Of a DNA stretch of 64,000 nucleotides, positions 51,171 through 59,424 are shown piece after piece; position 1 is the first letter of the stretch; each line of letters opens with the position of its first letter. This stretch comes from JBAOHV01 sp963714875 (GTDB lineage: Bacteria; Actinomycetota; Acidimicrobiia; Acidimicrobiales; Microtrichaceae). The stretch covers positions 248,001 to 312,000 of the forward strand of contig CAVQQI010000011.1 in the NCBI GenBank assembly GCA_963714875.1, given 5' to 3'. The position numbers and the translations under genes are program-made. The notes under the pieces were generated by a model. That model saw only the letters and a program-made list of their open reading frames with translations, was not told the DNA's origin and did no database searches.

Positions 51171-52841
51171 ATGTCGCGCCGACTTGAGATCGAGCTCACC
51201 AGTGAACGACCCGATGGAACCTGGACCTGGCGTGCTGCCGGGGCCAAACAGCCGAAGGGCGAGCTGAACGCAGCGGTCCTGCCGGAGGGGGTGGGCGTCG
51301 GCGACGTCGTCAGGGCCGATGCCGAGTTCGCGATGGACGGCATCGACATCGTCGCCGTGCTGCCGCCCAAGGCGGCGCGCGCCGAACCCGAGCGTGTGGT
51401 CGTCGTCGGCACGAAGACCGACGAGCCGTTGATCACCACGCAGCTGGCACCCAAGGGGCGGGGCGGGGGCGGCCGCCGTGACCGTGGTGACCGTGGTGAT
51501 CGCGGGGACCGTCGGGGTGGCCGTCCGGGCGGTGACCGCGGCCGGGACGGGGACCGGCCCCGCCGGGATCGTCCCGACGGGGACCGCAGTCGCGGACCTC
51601 GTCCGGATCCGGTGCCCGAACGTCCCAAGCCCAAGCGGCTGCGGCCCGGGCGCACGCACCGTTCGGCGGTGCTGGACGAGCTGGCCGTCGAGGAGCGCCC
51701 CATCGCGGAGCAGGTGCTGCGCGGTGGCGTCCCCGCGGTGCGCGAGGCCATCGCCAAGCAGAACGAGCAGGCGCGCGCCGAGAACCGCCCCGAGATCCCC
51801 AGCGACCAGCTGGTGGCGCTCGCCGAGCGCATGCTGCCCAAGCTGCGTGCTGCGGAGTGGCTGGACAAAGCCGATGCGGCGTTGAAGGACCTGGACGAGC
51901 TCGATCTGCGTGACCTTCGCTCGGTCGTCGTCGCCGCGGACGGCAACACCCGCGACGAGCAGTCCCGGGCCTTGCTGGTGCAACTCCAGGAGGGTCTGGC
52001 CCGTCGGGTCGAACAGGAGCAGACCAACTGGATCGACGACATGACCGCGAACCTGGACGCGGGCCGATTCGTGCGGACACTGCGTCTCAGCTCCCGCCCG
52101 CCCAAGGCCGGCACTCCCCTGCCGCCCGAACTGGCGACCCGCCTGATCGCCGCCGTCTCGACGGGACTCACGCCGACGGTCAACCAGGACCTGTGGGCCG
52201 CCGCGGTGGACGCGCTGGCCTTCTCCCCGGTCCGCAACCAGGTCGAGCCCGCAGGTCGGCCCGAGCAGCCGTCGCAGGCGTTGCTCGATGCGGTGATGCG
52301 CTACGGCGATCGCCTGCCCAAGCTCGTCGAGTTGTTCGGTCTCGACCCTGCCGAGGTGGCCAAGGCCGCGAAGCGGCGTCCTCGCGGTGGACGTGGTGGA
52401 CGCCCTGGCGACAAGGGCGGAGCGAAGCCTGCCGGCAAGGGCGGTGGATCGAAGCGTGCGGACGCACAGCGCCAGGACGCCGGCGACGCCGCTCCGACCG
52501 ACTCCGCACCGGCTGACGCCGCTCCGACCGACCCTGCGACGCACGCCGCAACGTCCGTTCACGCTGCAGGGATGTCCTCCGGCGGAGCGGATGCTCCGAT
52601 GAGCGAGTCCGACACGGTGACGGTTCCGATCGAGTCGTCCGAGGGGCCCGCACAGGTGGAGGTTCCCGCCGCTGCCGAAGCAGTGGTCGCTGCCTCGCTG
52701 GAGACCGATCGAGCGGCAGTGGACGACGAGCCACCGACGGCCGTCGTCGAGCCGGCGCCGTCGGCCGTGGCCGAGGAGTCCTCGTCCGCTGAGCAGGCCG
52801 CGGCTGATCCCGAGCCCTCGTCAGCGGTAGAGGACGAGTAG
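51171..52841 (+). CDS. RG/RGD-repeat protein of unknown function
   Basis: The 556-residue protein has a small N-terminal domain (residues 1-90, LEIELTSERPDGTWTWRAAG and GVGVGDVVRADAEFAMDGID, beta-rich, possibly nucleic-acid binding), an RG/RGD-rich low-complexity region at 96-145, a helical central region (RHSAVLDELA and ALAERMLPKLRAAEWLDKAD), a Lys/Gly/Arg-rich patch (RRPRGGRGGRPGDKGGAKP) and an acidic, Ala-rich tail. RG-rich tracts bind RNA in many proteins. ATG 51171 is ten bases after TAGCGT. The 3' end overlaps the convergent HAD gene by 21 bases. Confidence 0.7.
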   Translation: MSRRLEIELTSERPDGTWTWRAAGAKQPKGELNAAVLPEGVGVGDVVRADAEFAMDGIDIVAVLPPKAARAEPERVVVVGTKTDEPLITTQLAPKGRGGGGRRDRGDRGDRGDRRGGRPGGDRGRDGDRPRRDRPDGDRSRGPRPDPVPERPKPKRLRPGRTHRSAVLDELAVEERPIAEQVLRGGVPAVREAIAKQNEQARAENRPEIPSDQLVALAERMLPKLRAAEWLDKADAALKDLDELDLRDLRSVVVAADGNTRDEQSRALLVQLQEGLARRVEQEQTNWIDDMTANLDAGRFVRTLRLSSRPPKAGTPLPPELATRLIAAVSTGLTPTVNQDLWAAAVDALAFSPVRNQVEPAGRPEQPSQALLDAVMRYGDRLPKLVELFGLDPAEVAKAAKRRPRGGRGGRPGDKGGAKPAGKGGGSKRADAQRQDAGDAAPTDSAPADAAPTDPATHAATSVHAAGMSSGGADAPMSESDTVTVPIESSEGPAQVEVPAAAEAVVAASLETDRAAVDDEPPTAVVEPAPSAVAEESSSAEQAAADPEPSSAVEDE

Positions 52842-53387
52842 CTCCTCGGGTCGCTCGAGGACCCGGCCCTGTGGGGCTGCGGCGGCCACCCGCGGGTTCC
52901 ATCCCGCCCAGATCATGTCGCAGCCCACCTCGGCCGCGCAGGCGGCGTCACCATCGCTGTCGCCGACCATGGCGACCTGCTCGGCGCGCAGGCCCATCAT
53001 CTCGAGCACCGGACCCAGTCGTTTGTGGGCCCAGTCGAAGTGGTCGGCGAACACCGCCACCTCCGGGTCCCAGCCGAGCCGGGCGAGCTCCGCGATCCCT
53101 GACCGAGGGTGCTTGTTGGAGCACAACGCCCACCGGCCCAGCCGGCCGATGACCGCTTCGACCCCGGGGAACGGCCCGACGATGTGGTCGCGGTAGGTGT
53201 CCGCGTAGTCGTCGAGGGTCAGGCCCAGCAGCTCGAGCTCCTCACCGATGGCGTGGCCGAAGCTGACCTTCTCCCGCTCGACGCCGAGCAACACGAAGGC
53301 CCGGACCAATTCGTCGTCGCTGTCGACCAGGGTGCCGTCGAAGTCGAAGATCAGCGCGTCGTAGGTGCGGGTGCTCGAAGGTGACAT
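52821..53387 (-). CDS. HAD-superfamily hydrolase
   Basis: The 188-residue protein has the HAD motifs: FDFDGTLVD (nucleophile D15, acid D17), the Ser/Asn of motif II in CSNKHP, Lys in WAHKRLGP (motif III), and GDSDGDAACAAEVG (motif IV). The cap is small, as in phosphoglycolate phosphatase-like members. ATG 53387 is six bases after CATCGT. Confidence 0.92.
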   Translation of the reverse strand: MSPSSTRTYDALIFDFDGTLVDSDDELVRAFVLLGVEREKVSFGHAIGEELELLGLTLDDYADTYRDHIVGPFPGVEAVIGRLGRWALCSNKHPRSGIAELARLGWDPEVAVFADHFDWAHKRLGPVLEMMGLRAEQVAMVGDSDGDAACAAEVGCDMIWAGWNPRVAAAAPQGRVLERPEELLVLYR

Positions 53388-53521
53388 GGGACCACGATGT
53401 CACCCGGCGACGCCCGAGGGCATCCGCTCGGGTCGTCCGGTCGGGACTGCCCGGGGTCGAGCGACGTCGGCCGGACTCCACAGCGCCATCGGCGACGCGC
53501 TGAGCGCCGGTGCCCTTGGGC

Positions 53522-53527
53522 TAGATT
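53522..53527 (+). promoter_or_regulatory. -10 box of enoyl-CoA hydratase gene (leaderless)
   Basis: TAGATT lies seven bases before ATG 53535. Confidence 0.55.
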
Positions 53528-53534
53528 CCCGCCC

Positions 53535-54311
53535 ATGACTGTCGAGTACGAGAAGCAGGGCAACGTCGGGATCATCACGATCAACCGGCCCGATGCACGC
53601 AATGCCGTGAACAGCGATGTCGCGCAGGGCATCGAGTCGGCGATCGATCAGATCGAGGCCGACGACGAGGTGTGGGTCGGCATCCTGACCGGCGCCCGGA
53701 CCGAGAAGGGCTACATCTTCTGCGCCGGTGCCGATCTGAAGCAGATGGCGGTGGATCCGGGTGGCATGTCCACCCCGAAGGGCGGTTTCGGAGGATTCGT
53801 GCAGCGCGAGCGCACCAAGCCGATCATCGCTGCGGTCGACGGTCCGGCGTTGGCCGGCGGTACCGAACTGGTCCTCGCCGCCGACCTGGTGGTGGCGTCG
53901 CGCACCGCGGTGTTCGGCGTGCCCGAGGTGAAGCGCAACCTGGTCGCTGCTGCAGGTGGGTTGTTCCGCCTCCCCCGCAAGCTGCCCCGCAACATCGCGA
54001 TGGAGCTGGTCCTCACCGGGCGTCTCGACTTCCCCGCCGAGCGTGCCTACGACTTCGGTTGGGTCAACCGCCTGTGCGAGGAGGGCGAGGCGCTCGCCAC
54101 CGCCAAGGGACTTGCCGAGGAGATCACCGCGAATGCGCCTCTGGCAGTGCGTGAGAGCCGCAAGATCGTCCTCGAGGCGACCGATCAGCCCGACGACATC
54201 GGGTGGAAGCTGTCGGGTGACGGCATCATGAAGATGTTCGGCACCGAGGACTTCTCCGAGGGACTCACCGCCTTCGCCGAGAAGCGCCCCCCGAAGTGGA
54301 AGGGACGCTGA
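53535..54311 (+). CDS. Enoyl-CoA hydratase/isomerase (crotonase) family
   Basis: The 258-residue protein has the crotonase pattern: NVGIITINRPDARNAVNSDV, FCAGADLKQM (CoA oxyanion loop), DGPALAGGTELVLAADLVVA, VFGVPEVKRNLVAAAGGLFR and ELVLTGRL. The second Glu of hydratases is at EVKRN, with Asn and Val afterwards, so hydratase rather than isomerase action is likely. ATG 53535 is seven bases after TAGATT. Three tandem 9-bp copies follow the stop. Confidence 0.93.
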   Translation: MTVEYEKQGNVGIITINRPDARNAVNSDVAQGIESAIDQIEADDEVWVGILTGARTEKGYIFCAGADLKQMAVDPGGMSTPKGGFGGFVQRERTKPIIAAVDGPALAGGTELVLAADLVVASRTAVFGVPEVKRNLVAAAGGLFRLPRKLPRNIAMELVLTGRLDFPAERAYDFGWVNRLCEEGEALATAKGLAEEITANAPLAVRESRKIVLEATDQPDDIGWKLSGDGIMKMFGTEDFSEGLTAFAEKRPPKWKGR

Positions 54312-54333
54312 ACCCGCTGAACCCGCTGAACCC
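54307..54333 (+). repeat. Three tandem copies of a 9-bp unit containing the stop codon
   Basis: GCTGAACCC occurs three times, each copy bringing an in-frame TGA after the crotonase gene. A short palindrome CTGACCGGTCAG follows at 54347-54358, covering the stop codon of the convergent Nudix gene. Confidence 0.8.
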
Positions 54334-54354
54334 GGCCGGGTCAACGCTGACCGG

Positions 54355-54819
54355 TCAGATCACCAGATCGATCAGGTCGTGATCCGCCAGGAACTCCGCC
54401 AGACCGGGCGCCACCGGGATCTCGCTCACCTCCCACGTGGGGGTGAGCCGCACCTCTGATGTCGTGGTGCCGGTCGGCATCGTGCCGGTGTCGGCGTGCT
54501 CCGGCGGGTCGAGCACCACGGCGCGGAAGCACATCGTCACGGTGTGGGGGTCCGAGTCGAATCCCTCGATCCATCCGATGAACGGTCCACACAGCGCCTC
54601 GGCCCCGGTGTCGTCGCCGATCGTCCGCACCACCGCCTCGGCCAATGACTCCCCTGCAGCGAGCGCTCCGCCCGGGAGCCCCCACGGAGCCGATCCCGGT
54701 CCGGCGCCGCGGCGCACGAGCACGAGCGCGTCGCCCATCTGCCAGACCGCCCCGACGCACAACACCGGTCCGTGCCCGCTCGGGAGCTGTCCGCCGGGTT
54801 GGTCAGCCGCGGAGGTCAC
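54355..54819 (-). CDS. Nudix hydrolase with altered Nudix box
   Basis: The 154-residue protein has the Nudix fold (WGLPGGALAAGESLAEAVV). The standard box G-x5-E-x7-R-E-U-x-E-E-x-G-U is partly lost: after G and the first Glu, R-E becomes R-T and E-E becomes D-D (VVRTIGDDTGAE). The Asp pair could still bind metal. GTG 54819 lies inside the GNAT gene, 17 bases before its stop, so they are cotranslated. Confidence 0.8.
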   Translation of the reverse strand: MTSAADQPGGQLPSGHGPVLCVGAVWQMGDALVLVRRGAGPGSAPWGLPGGALAAGESLAEAVVRTIGDDTGAEALCGPFIGWIEGFDSDPHTVTMCFRAVVLDPPEHADTGTMPTGTTTSEVRLTPTWEVSEIPVAPGLAEFLADHDLIDLVI

Positions 54820-55315
54820 GGTGCACCGTGATGGCTCTGGCGACCAGGCCGAAGGACTCGAAGAAGTTCTTGGTGTCGCGGTCACCGGGCAAGGCCCGGG
54901 CATCGATCCCGATGCAGTCGCGATCGGTCGCCCAGTGCACCAGGTGGGCCAACAGCAGCCCGCCGACACCGACGTCACGAGCATCGGGCTCGACGAAGAT
55001 CTCGGTCACCTCGGCCGCACAGGTACCGTCGGCCAGCGGTCGGATCGCGCCGATCCCGTAGCCCACCGCGACGTCGCCGAGGCAGCCGAGCACGACCGCA
55101 CGGTCCACGTCGTCCAGGTCATCGCGGAGACTCGGCTCGGGCGGGTCCGGGCGTGCGGTGTGCAGCAGGTACATCGGGCCGCCCCGAAGCGGCCGCAGGT
55201 GCTCGCGGGAGAGCGCGTCCAGCCGGACCAACTCGCCGAGATCCTCGAGCAGCGCCGGGCGGACGCGAGGACCGCGGTCGACCGTCGGGTCGACGGCGGG
55301 GTCTGCACGGGTCAC
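54803..55315 (-). CDS. GNAT-family N-acetyltransferase
   Basis: The 170-residue protein has the GNAT core: AVVLGCLGDVAVGYGIGAI, EVTEIFVEPDARDVGVGGLL (acetyl-CoA loop region RxxGxG as RDVGVG) and FFESFGLVARAITVHRDL. The substrate is unknown. The start is GTG 55315, one base after the previous stop, so it is coupled to the upstream gene; the Nudix gene overlaps its end. Confidence 0.88.
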   Translation of the reverse strand: MTRADPAVDPTVDRGPRVRPALLEDLGELVRLDALSREHLRPLRGGPMYLLHTARPDPPEPSLRDDLDDVDRAVVLGCLGDVAVGYGIGAIRPLADGTCAAEVTEIFVEPDARDVGVGGLLLAHLVHWATDRDCIGIDARALPGDRDTKNFFESFGLVARAITVHRDLRG

Positions 55316-55317
55316 GC

Positions 55318-55941
55318 TCAGCCGCCGAGGAGTTGTGCGACGCGGTTCAGTATCGTCTGTCGGCGGCGGTTGGCGCCCTCGTAGCGCTGCACGACCACCA
55401 GGTCATCGGGCGCCAGCGTCGCCAGGCGGGGCACCACCTGGGATGCAGCCAGGCTGTCGTAGTCCTGGATCGGCAGGTCGGCCTCGGTGGGCGTCGGACC
55501 GGTCGCCACCTGGTCGCCCGCTGCCTCGTCGATCGGTGCCGGTGCGGGTGCAGCCATCACCGGTTCGGTTGCGGAGTGAGCGGCTCCGGCTGTCGGCGCG
55601 GGGATGTCGCCGGCCGGCTCGGTCGACTGCGGATCTGCAGCGTCCAGCAGGGACTCGGGGTCCTGTCGCAGGACGCTGAGCACGTCGACCCGCTCGTGCT
55701 CGGGCACACCCGGTCCCGGCTGGTCGTGCCGGCCGGGGACCAGCGCCCCGATGCAGGGCACCATGGCGACCACCTTGCGGGCGATCTCGGCCTGGCTGCG
55801 GGTCCGGTCCACCCACCGGGGCACGATCCCGAGCAACTCGCCCACGACGCCGGCATCGGTGTCCGGCCCGGCGTCGACGGGACGTTCCACCGCGGAGGAC
55901 GCTCCCTTGGACTGCTCGTGTGCGGCCATCAGGTTCAGCAT
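55318..55941 (-). CDS. Actinobacterial protein with C-terminal LPIxxYDSLxASQVVxRL domain
   Basis: The 207-residue protein has a helical N-terminal part (GVVGELLGIVPRWVDRTRSQ) with a Pro/Ala-rich linker, and a C-terminal conserved segment (PIQDYDSLAASQVVPRLATL, then LVVVQRYEGANRRRQTILNR), a short motif found at the ends of many actinobacterial cell-surface or lipid-associated proteins. Function unknown. ATG 55941 follows GGGAGAGG. Confidence 0.7.
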   Translation of the reverse strand: MLNLMAAHEQSKGASSAVERPVDAGPDTDAGVVGELLGIVPRWVDRTRSQAEIARKVVAMVPCIGALVPGRHDQPGPGVPEHERVDVLSVLRQDPESLLDAADPQSTEPAGDIPAPTAGAAHSATEPVMAAPAPAPIDEAAGDQVATGPTPTEADLPIQDYDSLAASQVVPRLATLAPDDLVVVQRYEGANRRRQTILNRVAQLLGG

Positions 55942-55987
55942 GCCTCTCCCGGCATCAGGACCGCTACTCGCACGAGGACGGCAACGC

Positions 55988-56518
55988 CTACTTCTTCGCT
56001 GCCTTCTTCAGCCGCTTCTCGACCAGGGACACCGATGAGCACGGGTCGTAGCCCTCGGGGCACGTCAGGTGGCCGAGCCGGCCGAACTGGCGAGGGTGCA
56101 CGATCATGAAGCAGGTCGCGCACGTGAACTCCTCAGCGGACTTGGCAGCGACCCGTTCGGTGACGTCGGGATCGTTGCGGTCCTCAGGGGTCTCGTCCTC
56201 GTCCTCTTCGTCGTCGGTTCCAGCTGCGATCCGGTCCTTGAGGATGGCGTCGAGGTCGGCCTCGACGTCGTCGTCGTCCTCGTCGTCGTCGTCGTCCTCG
56301 TCGTCGTCGCCTGCAGCCTTGCGCTTCGCCTTGGCGGGTTCGGGGTCATCGTCGTCGTCCTCGTCGTCGGACGTGACGGCGACGACCGGGTCGACGACGA
56401 CGTCGACGTCGACATCGTCGTCCTCATCATCGAGCTCGTCGGGCTCGTCGAGCTCGTCCTCGTCAGGGGTGTCGACGTCGTCGGTGTCGATGTCCTCGTC
56501 CAAGATCTGGTCGTCCAA
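55988..56518 (-). CDS. DUF4193-like acidic protein with C-terminal zinc-binding cysteines
   Basis: The 176-residue protein has a very acidic, low-complexity first 90 residues (long Asp/Glu runs coded by GAC/GAG repeats), a Lys patch (KAKRKAAG) and a C-terminal domain with FTCATCFMIVHPRQF and CPEGYDPC, the four cysteines of DUF4193. DUF4193 is an actinobacterial marker. Start TTG 56518 has no clear ribosome binding site; the acidic tract may make a later start possible. TATGAT lies about 40 bases upstream. Confidence 0.7.
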   Translation of the reverse strand: MDDQILDEDIDTDDVDTPDEDELDEPDELDDEDDDVDVDVVVDPVVAVTSDDEDDDDDPEPAKAKRKAAGDDDEDDDDDEDDDDVEADLDAILKDRIAAGTDDEEDEDETPEDRNDPDVTERVAAKSAEEFTCATCFMIVHPRQFGRLGHLTCPEGYDPCSSVSLVEKRLKKAAKK

Positions 56519-56614
56519 TCAGTACGGCTGTGACCCTCTGCGGGCCGATTCGGGGCGCATCATAGACACACTCGGGACCGTGGGGTGCCCCGGTGGTGCT
56601 GCGCCGCTGTGCGG

Positions 56615-58240
56615 TCAGCCTGCGGTGGTCCTGCGGGCTTCGGCCGAGCGCTCCGCCTGGAGCCGTTCGAGTTCGGGCTCGCCGGAGTGGTCGACGAAGC
56701 GCATCATCTCTGCGATCGCCTTGTGGCCGGCCTGCTCGGCGATCAGGCGGTGCATCTCCTGACCGACCGAACGGTAGCTGGGGTGGCCCTGCACCGAGGT
56801 GCGCAGCTCGATCAGGTGCATGGCTTCGCGGGCGTTGAACTGCATGACGTAGCGGATCCGGTACGCCAGCGACACGGCATATGCGGCGCGCTCGGGGTAC
56901 CGCTCGGCGAGGTCGGACCACAGCTGCGCCGAGGTGTCCATCGCCTCGTCGAAACGGTCGGCCAGTCCGGCCTCGTCGATGGCGACCGGGCGGGTGTAGC
57001 CGTGTCGGGGGGTGAGTTCCTGCCATTCGATCGTCATCAACCGGTGCCGCTGGAGGTCGCGGAACGCGCCGTAGTCGGAGATCACGTCGAAGCGGTAGTC
57101 GGTGCGCTCGAGTGCGCGTCCGGGCTTGTGGCGCCGGTTCGAGCGCTCGCCCACGTAGGCGCGCACGACCGACATGCGCTCCTCTGTGCCCATGGACCGA
57201 ACGCGTTCGAGCACCTGTGTCTCGGCCAACCCCGTGTACGGGTAGAGCATGGCCGCGATGGCCTTGACCTCTCCCTCCGGGTCCCAGTCCACCAGGGTGA
57301 CCGTCGGTGCCGACGGCGAGGTGACCTCGTCGCCGGGGAGCAGCTCGTAGGTGGCCGTCTCCATGGCCCTGCGCGTCGAGCTCATGTAGTCGGACCATGC
57401 CTGGCCGCGGTCGGGGAGATCCACCCTGCGCAGGAAGCTCGGGATGACCTTGCGGAGCTCGGTCAGCATCAGGTCGGCGTACGCTCGGGCTTCGGGCAGT
57501 GGATTGGCCCGCATGCGCAACAGGAGCGCCTCGAATCCCTGCCCCGAGCCGTAGATGCCGACGTTCGACAGCGCAGCAGCGGGCAGGATCCCGCGGGTGG
57601 CGTCGAACGCCTTGGCCCGGATGGCCTGGCGGTACACGAAATCGGAGTCCTGTTCGCTCTTGGGGAACCGCTCCCTGAAGTGGTCCTGGATCGACGTCGC
57701 GAGCTCGCCGTAGGTGTCGAACAGGCGGTCCATGTCGCCGACGTAGCGAGCGCCGAGGGTGGAGCCCAGGATCTCCGGGTCCCGGTGGTACCGGTAGCGA
57801 CCGCCGAGTCGTTCGTCGTAGGGGATGTACCGGGTCGACTGCTCGAGGTACGACATCAGCCGGCCCCACTCGAGGATCTTCGTCAGCAGGTTGGATGCCT
57901 GCTCGCACGCCAGGTGGACCCCGCCCAGCTGCGCCACGCTGTCGTCGCCGTACTCGAAGAACACCCGGTCGTAGAGCTGTTCGGCGCGGTCGAGGCCGAT
58001 GGTCGCGTCGATCGTCACGTCGCCGCTCGTGTCGAGCTCTCCCACGAACTCGTCCAGGAAGAGGCGACGCAACGACTTCGCCGACCGGGAGTAGCGGGCG
58101 AACAGGGCGCCCTTGACCACCTCCGGCAGGTTCACGAGTGCGAACACGGGGCCGTCGAGGTTGGAGAAGTACCGTCGGAGGATGACGCGTTCCTCGTCGG
58201 TGAACTCCTCGCTCACATAGGTCGCAACGGGGGTACTCAC
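56615..58240 (-). CDS. thyX: FAD-dependent thymidylate synthase, double-length
   Basis: The 541-residue protein resembles ThyX in two tandem halves. Typical ThyX is 220-260 residues. The N half has RSAKSLRRLFLDEF, LACEQASNLLTKILEW, EQSTRYIPYDER; the C half has YGAFRDLQRHRLMTIEWQEL with the RHR of the signature, followed by TPRHGY. The standard RHRxxSxxxxSxRY is split: RHR in the C half, STRY in the N half. Methylation of dUMP with folate and FAD is therefore a probable but altered activity. GTG 58240 is seven bases after TAGTCT. Confidence 0.8.
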   Translation of the reverse strand: MSTPVATYVSEEFTDEERVILRRYFSNLDGPVFALVNLPEVVKGALFARYSRSAKSLRRLFLDEFVGELDTSGDVTIDATIGLDRAEQLYDRVFFEYGDDSVAQLGGVHLACEQASNLLTKILEWGRLMSYLEQSTRYIPYDERLGGRYRYHRDPEILGSTLGARYVGDMDRLFDTYGELATSIQDHFRERFPKSEQDSDFVYRQAIRAKAFDATRGILPAAALSNVGIYGSGQGFEALLLRMRANPLPEARAYADLMLTELRKVIPSFLRRVDLPDRGQAWSDYMSSTRRAMETATYELLPGDEVTSPSAPTVTLVDWDPEGEVKAIAAMLYPYTGLAETQVLERVRSMGTEERMSVVRAYVGERSNRRHKPGRALERTDYRFDVISDYGAFRDLQRHRLMTIEWQELTPRHGYTRPVAIDEAGLADRFDEAMDTSAQLWSDLAERYPERAAYAVSLAYRIRYVMQFNAREAMHLIELRTSVQGHPSYRSVGQEMHRLIAEQAGHKAIAEMMRFVDHSGEPELERLQAERSAEARRTTAG

Positions 58241-58247
58241 GGCGCCG

Positions 58248-58253
58248 AGACTA
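58248..58253 (-). promoter_or_regulatory. -10 box of thyX-like gene (leaderless)
   Basis: TAGTCT lies seven bases before GTG 58240. Confidence 0.5.
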
Positions 58254-59411
58254 GGTGCGGCGGTCCACGCTGCCGGGGATGGCCCCGAGCGGCCGGGTCC
58301 AGCAGTCGAGGACCGTTGCTGCCATGGCGGCGGCGCCGTCGCGGACCGCCCGATCGCCCGACTCGCTGCGTGCGTGGGCGGCGAACTCGGGAGTATGGAT
58401 GGACACTCCCGCTGGCGCCACGGCGAGCATCGGGTGGATGCTCGGCACCAGGTGACTGACGTCACCCATGTCGGTGCTGCCGACGACCGATGGTCCGTCG
58501 CCAGGAGCGGGGAAGGTGCGTCCCATGGCCTCCGCATGGCGTCGATACCGCTCCAAGAGCTCCGCGGAGTCGCGCATCTCCGCATACGGCGGGTCGATCC
58601 AGTGGGTGTCCATCGAACACCCCGCAGCGGAGGCTCCTGCTGCGAGACAGCTCTGCACCCGGTCCTTGAGCGACTCGAGGCGCTCGGAGGAGCCCGAACG
58701 CACGTACCAGTGCGCAGCGGCCCTGCTCGGAACGATGTTGGGCTTCTCCCCGGCCTCGGTGAAGATGCCGTGGACACGCTCGTCGGGTGCGATGTGCTGG
58801 CGGAGCGCCGCCACGTTGACGTAGCCCAGCACGGCGGCGTCGAGCGCGTTGCGGCCCAGCTCCGGCGCGGACGCGGCGTGTGACGCCTGGCCCCGGTAGG
58901 TGACCTGCAGACCCTGGATGGCGAGGGTGGTCATCGTGGCGAGGTCGTGATCCGCGGGGTGCACCATCATCGCCGCGTCGACGCCGTCGAACGCCCCGGC
59001 ACGGATCATGAAGACCTTGCCGCCGCCGCCCTCCTCGGCGGGACAGCCGAGGATGCGCACCCGGCCGCCCAACTCCTCGGCGAGGCTGGCTGCGGCCAGC
59101 CCGGCGCCGAGTCCTGCCGCCGCGATGATGTTGTGACCGCACGCGTGACCGATGTCGGGCAGGGCGTCGTACTCGCAGCACACGGCGATCACGGGACCCT
59201 GGGTGCCGGCCTCGGCGACGAACGCCGTGTCGAGCCCGTAGGCGTGGCGCGTGGGGTTCAGGCCGTGCTCCTCGAGCACGTCACACAACAGATCGTGTGC
59301 GTGGTGCTCCTCGAAGCAGAGCTCGGGGTGCTCCCAGATGCTGTGGGAGACCTCGAACAGCGTGTCGGCCAAGCGGTCGACCTCGGCCAGCGCACGATCG
59401 TGGAGGGTCAC
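58251..59411 (-). CDS. M20-family amidohydrolase
   Basis: The 386-residue protein has the M20D pattern: CEYDALPDIGHACGHNIIAA (zinc ligands His/Cys region and Asp/Glu), EEGGGGKVFMIRAGAF, and the dimerisation region QGLQVTYRGQASHAASAPEL. It hydrolyses N-acyl or aminoacyl amides such as aminobenzoyl-glutamate or IAA-conjugates. GTG 59411 is seven bases after TAGCGT; a GTG at 59420 lies within that box. TAGCGT also contains the TAG stop of the preceding dehydrogenase. Confidence 0.88.
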   Translation of the reverse strand: MTLHDRALAEVDRLADTLFEVSHSIWEHPELCFEEHHAHDLLCDVLEEHGLNPTRHAYGLDTAFVAEAGTQGPVIAVCCEYDALPDIGHACGHNIIAAAGLGAGLAAASLAEELGGRVRILGCPAEEGGGGKVFMIRAGAFDGVDAAMMVHPADHDLATMTTLAIQGLQVTYRGQASHAASAPELGRNALDAAVLGYVNVAALRQHIAPDERVHGIFTEAGEKPNIVPSRAAAHWYVRSGSSERLESLKDRVQSCLAAGASAAGCSMDTHWIDPPYAEMRDSAELLERYRRHAEAMGRTFPAPGDGPSVVGSTDMGDVSHLVPSIHPMLAVAPAGVSIHTPEFAAHARSESGDRAVRDGAAAMAATVLDCWTRPLGAIPGSVDRRT

Positions 59412-59418
59412 CGCTGAC

Positions 59419-59424
59419 ACGCTA
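59419..59424 (-). promoter_or_regulatory. -10 box of M20 gene overlapping the stop of the upstream dehydrogenase
   Basis: TAGCGT begins with the TAG stop codon of the upstream zinc-type dehydrogenase and lies seven bases before GTG 59411. Confidence 0.5.

Noticed and set aside
51470..51610. Short direct repeats that look like a CRISPR array
   Set aside because: They encode the RG/RGD repeats in frame and have no uniform spacers.
56240..56470. Microsatellite-like GTC/GTCCTC tract
   Set aside because: It codes for Asp/Glu runs of the DUF4193-like protein on the minus strand, so it is coding low-complexity, not a separate element.
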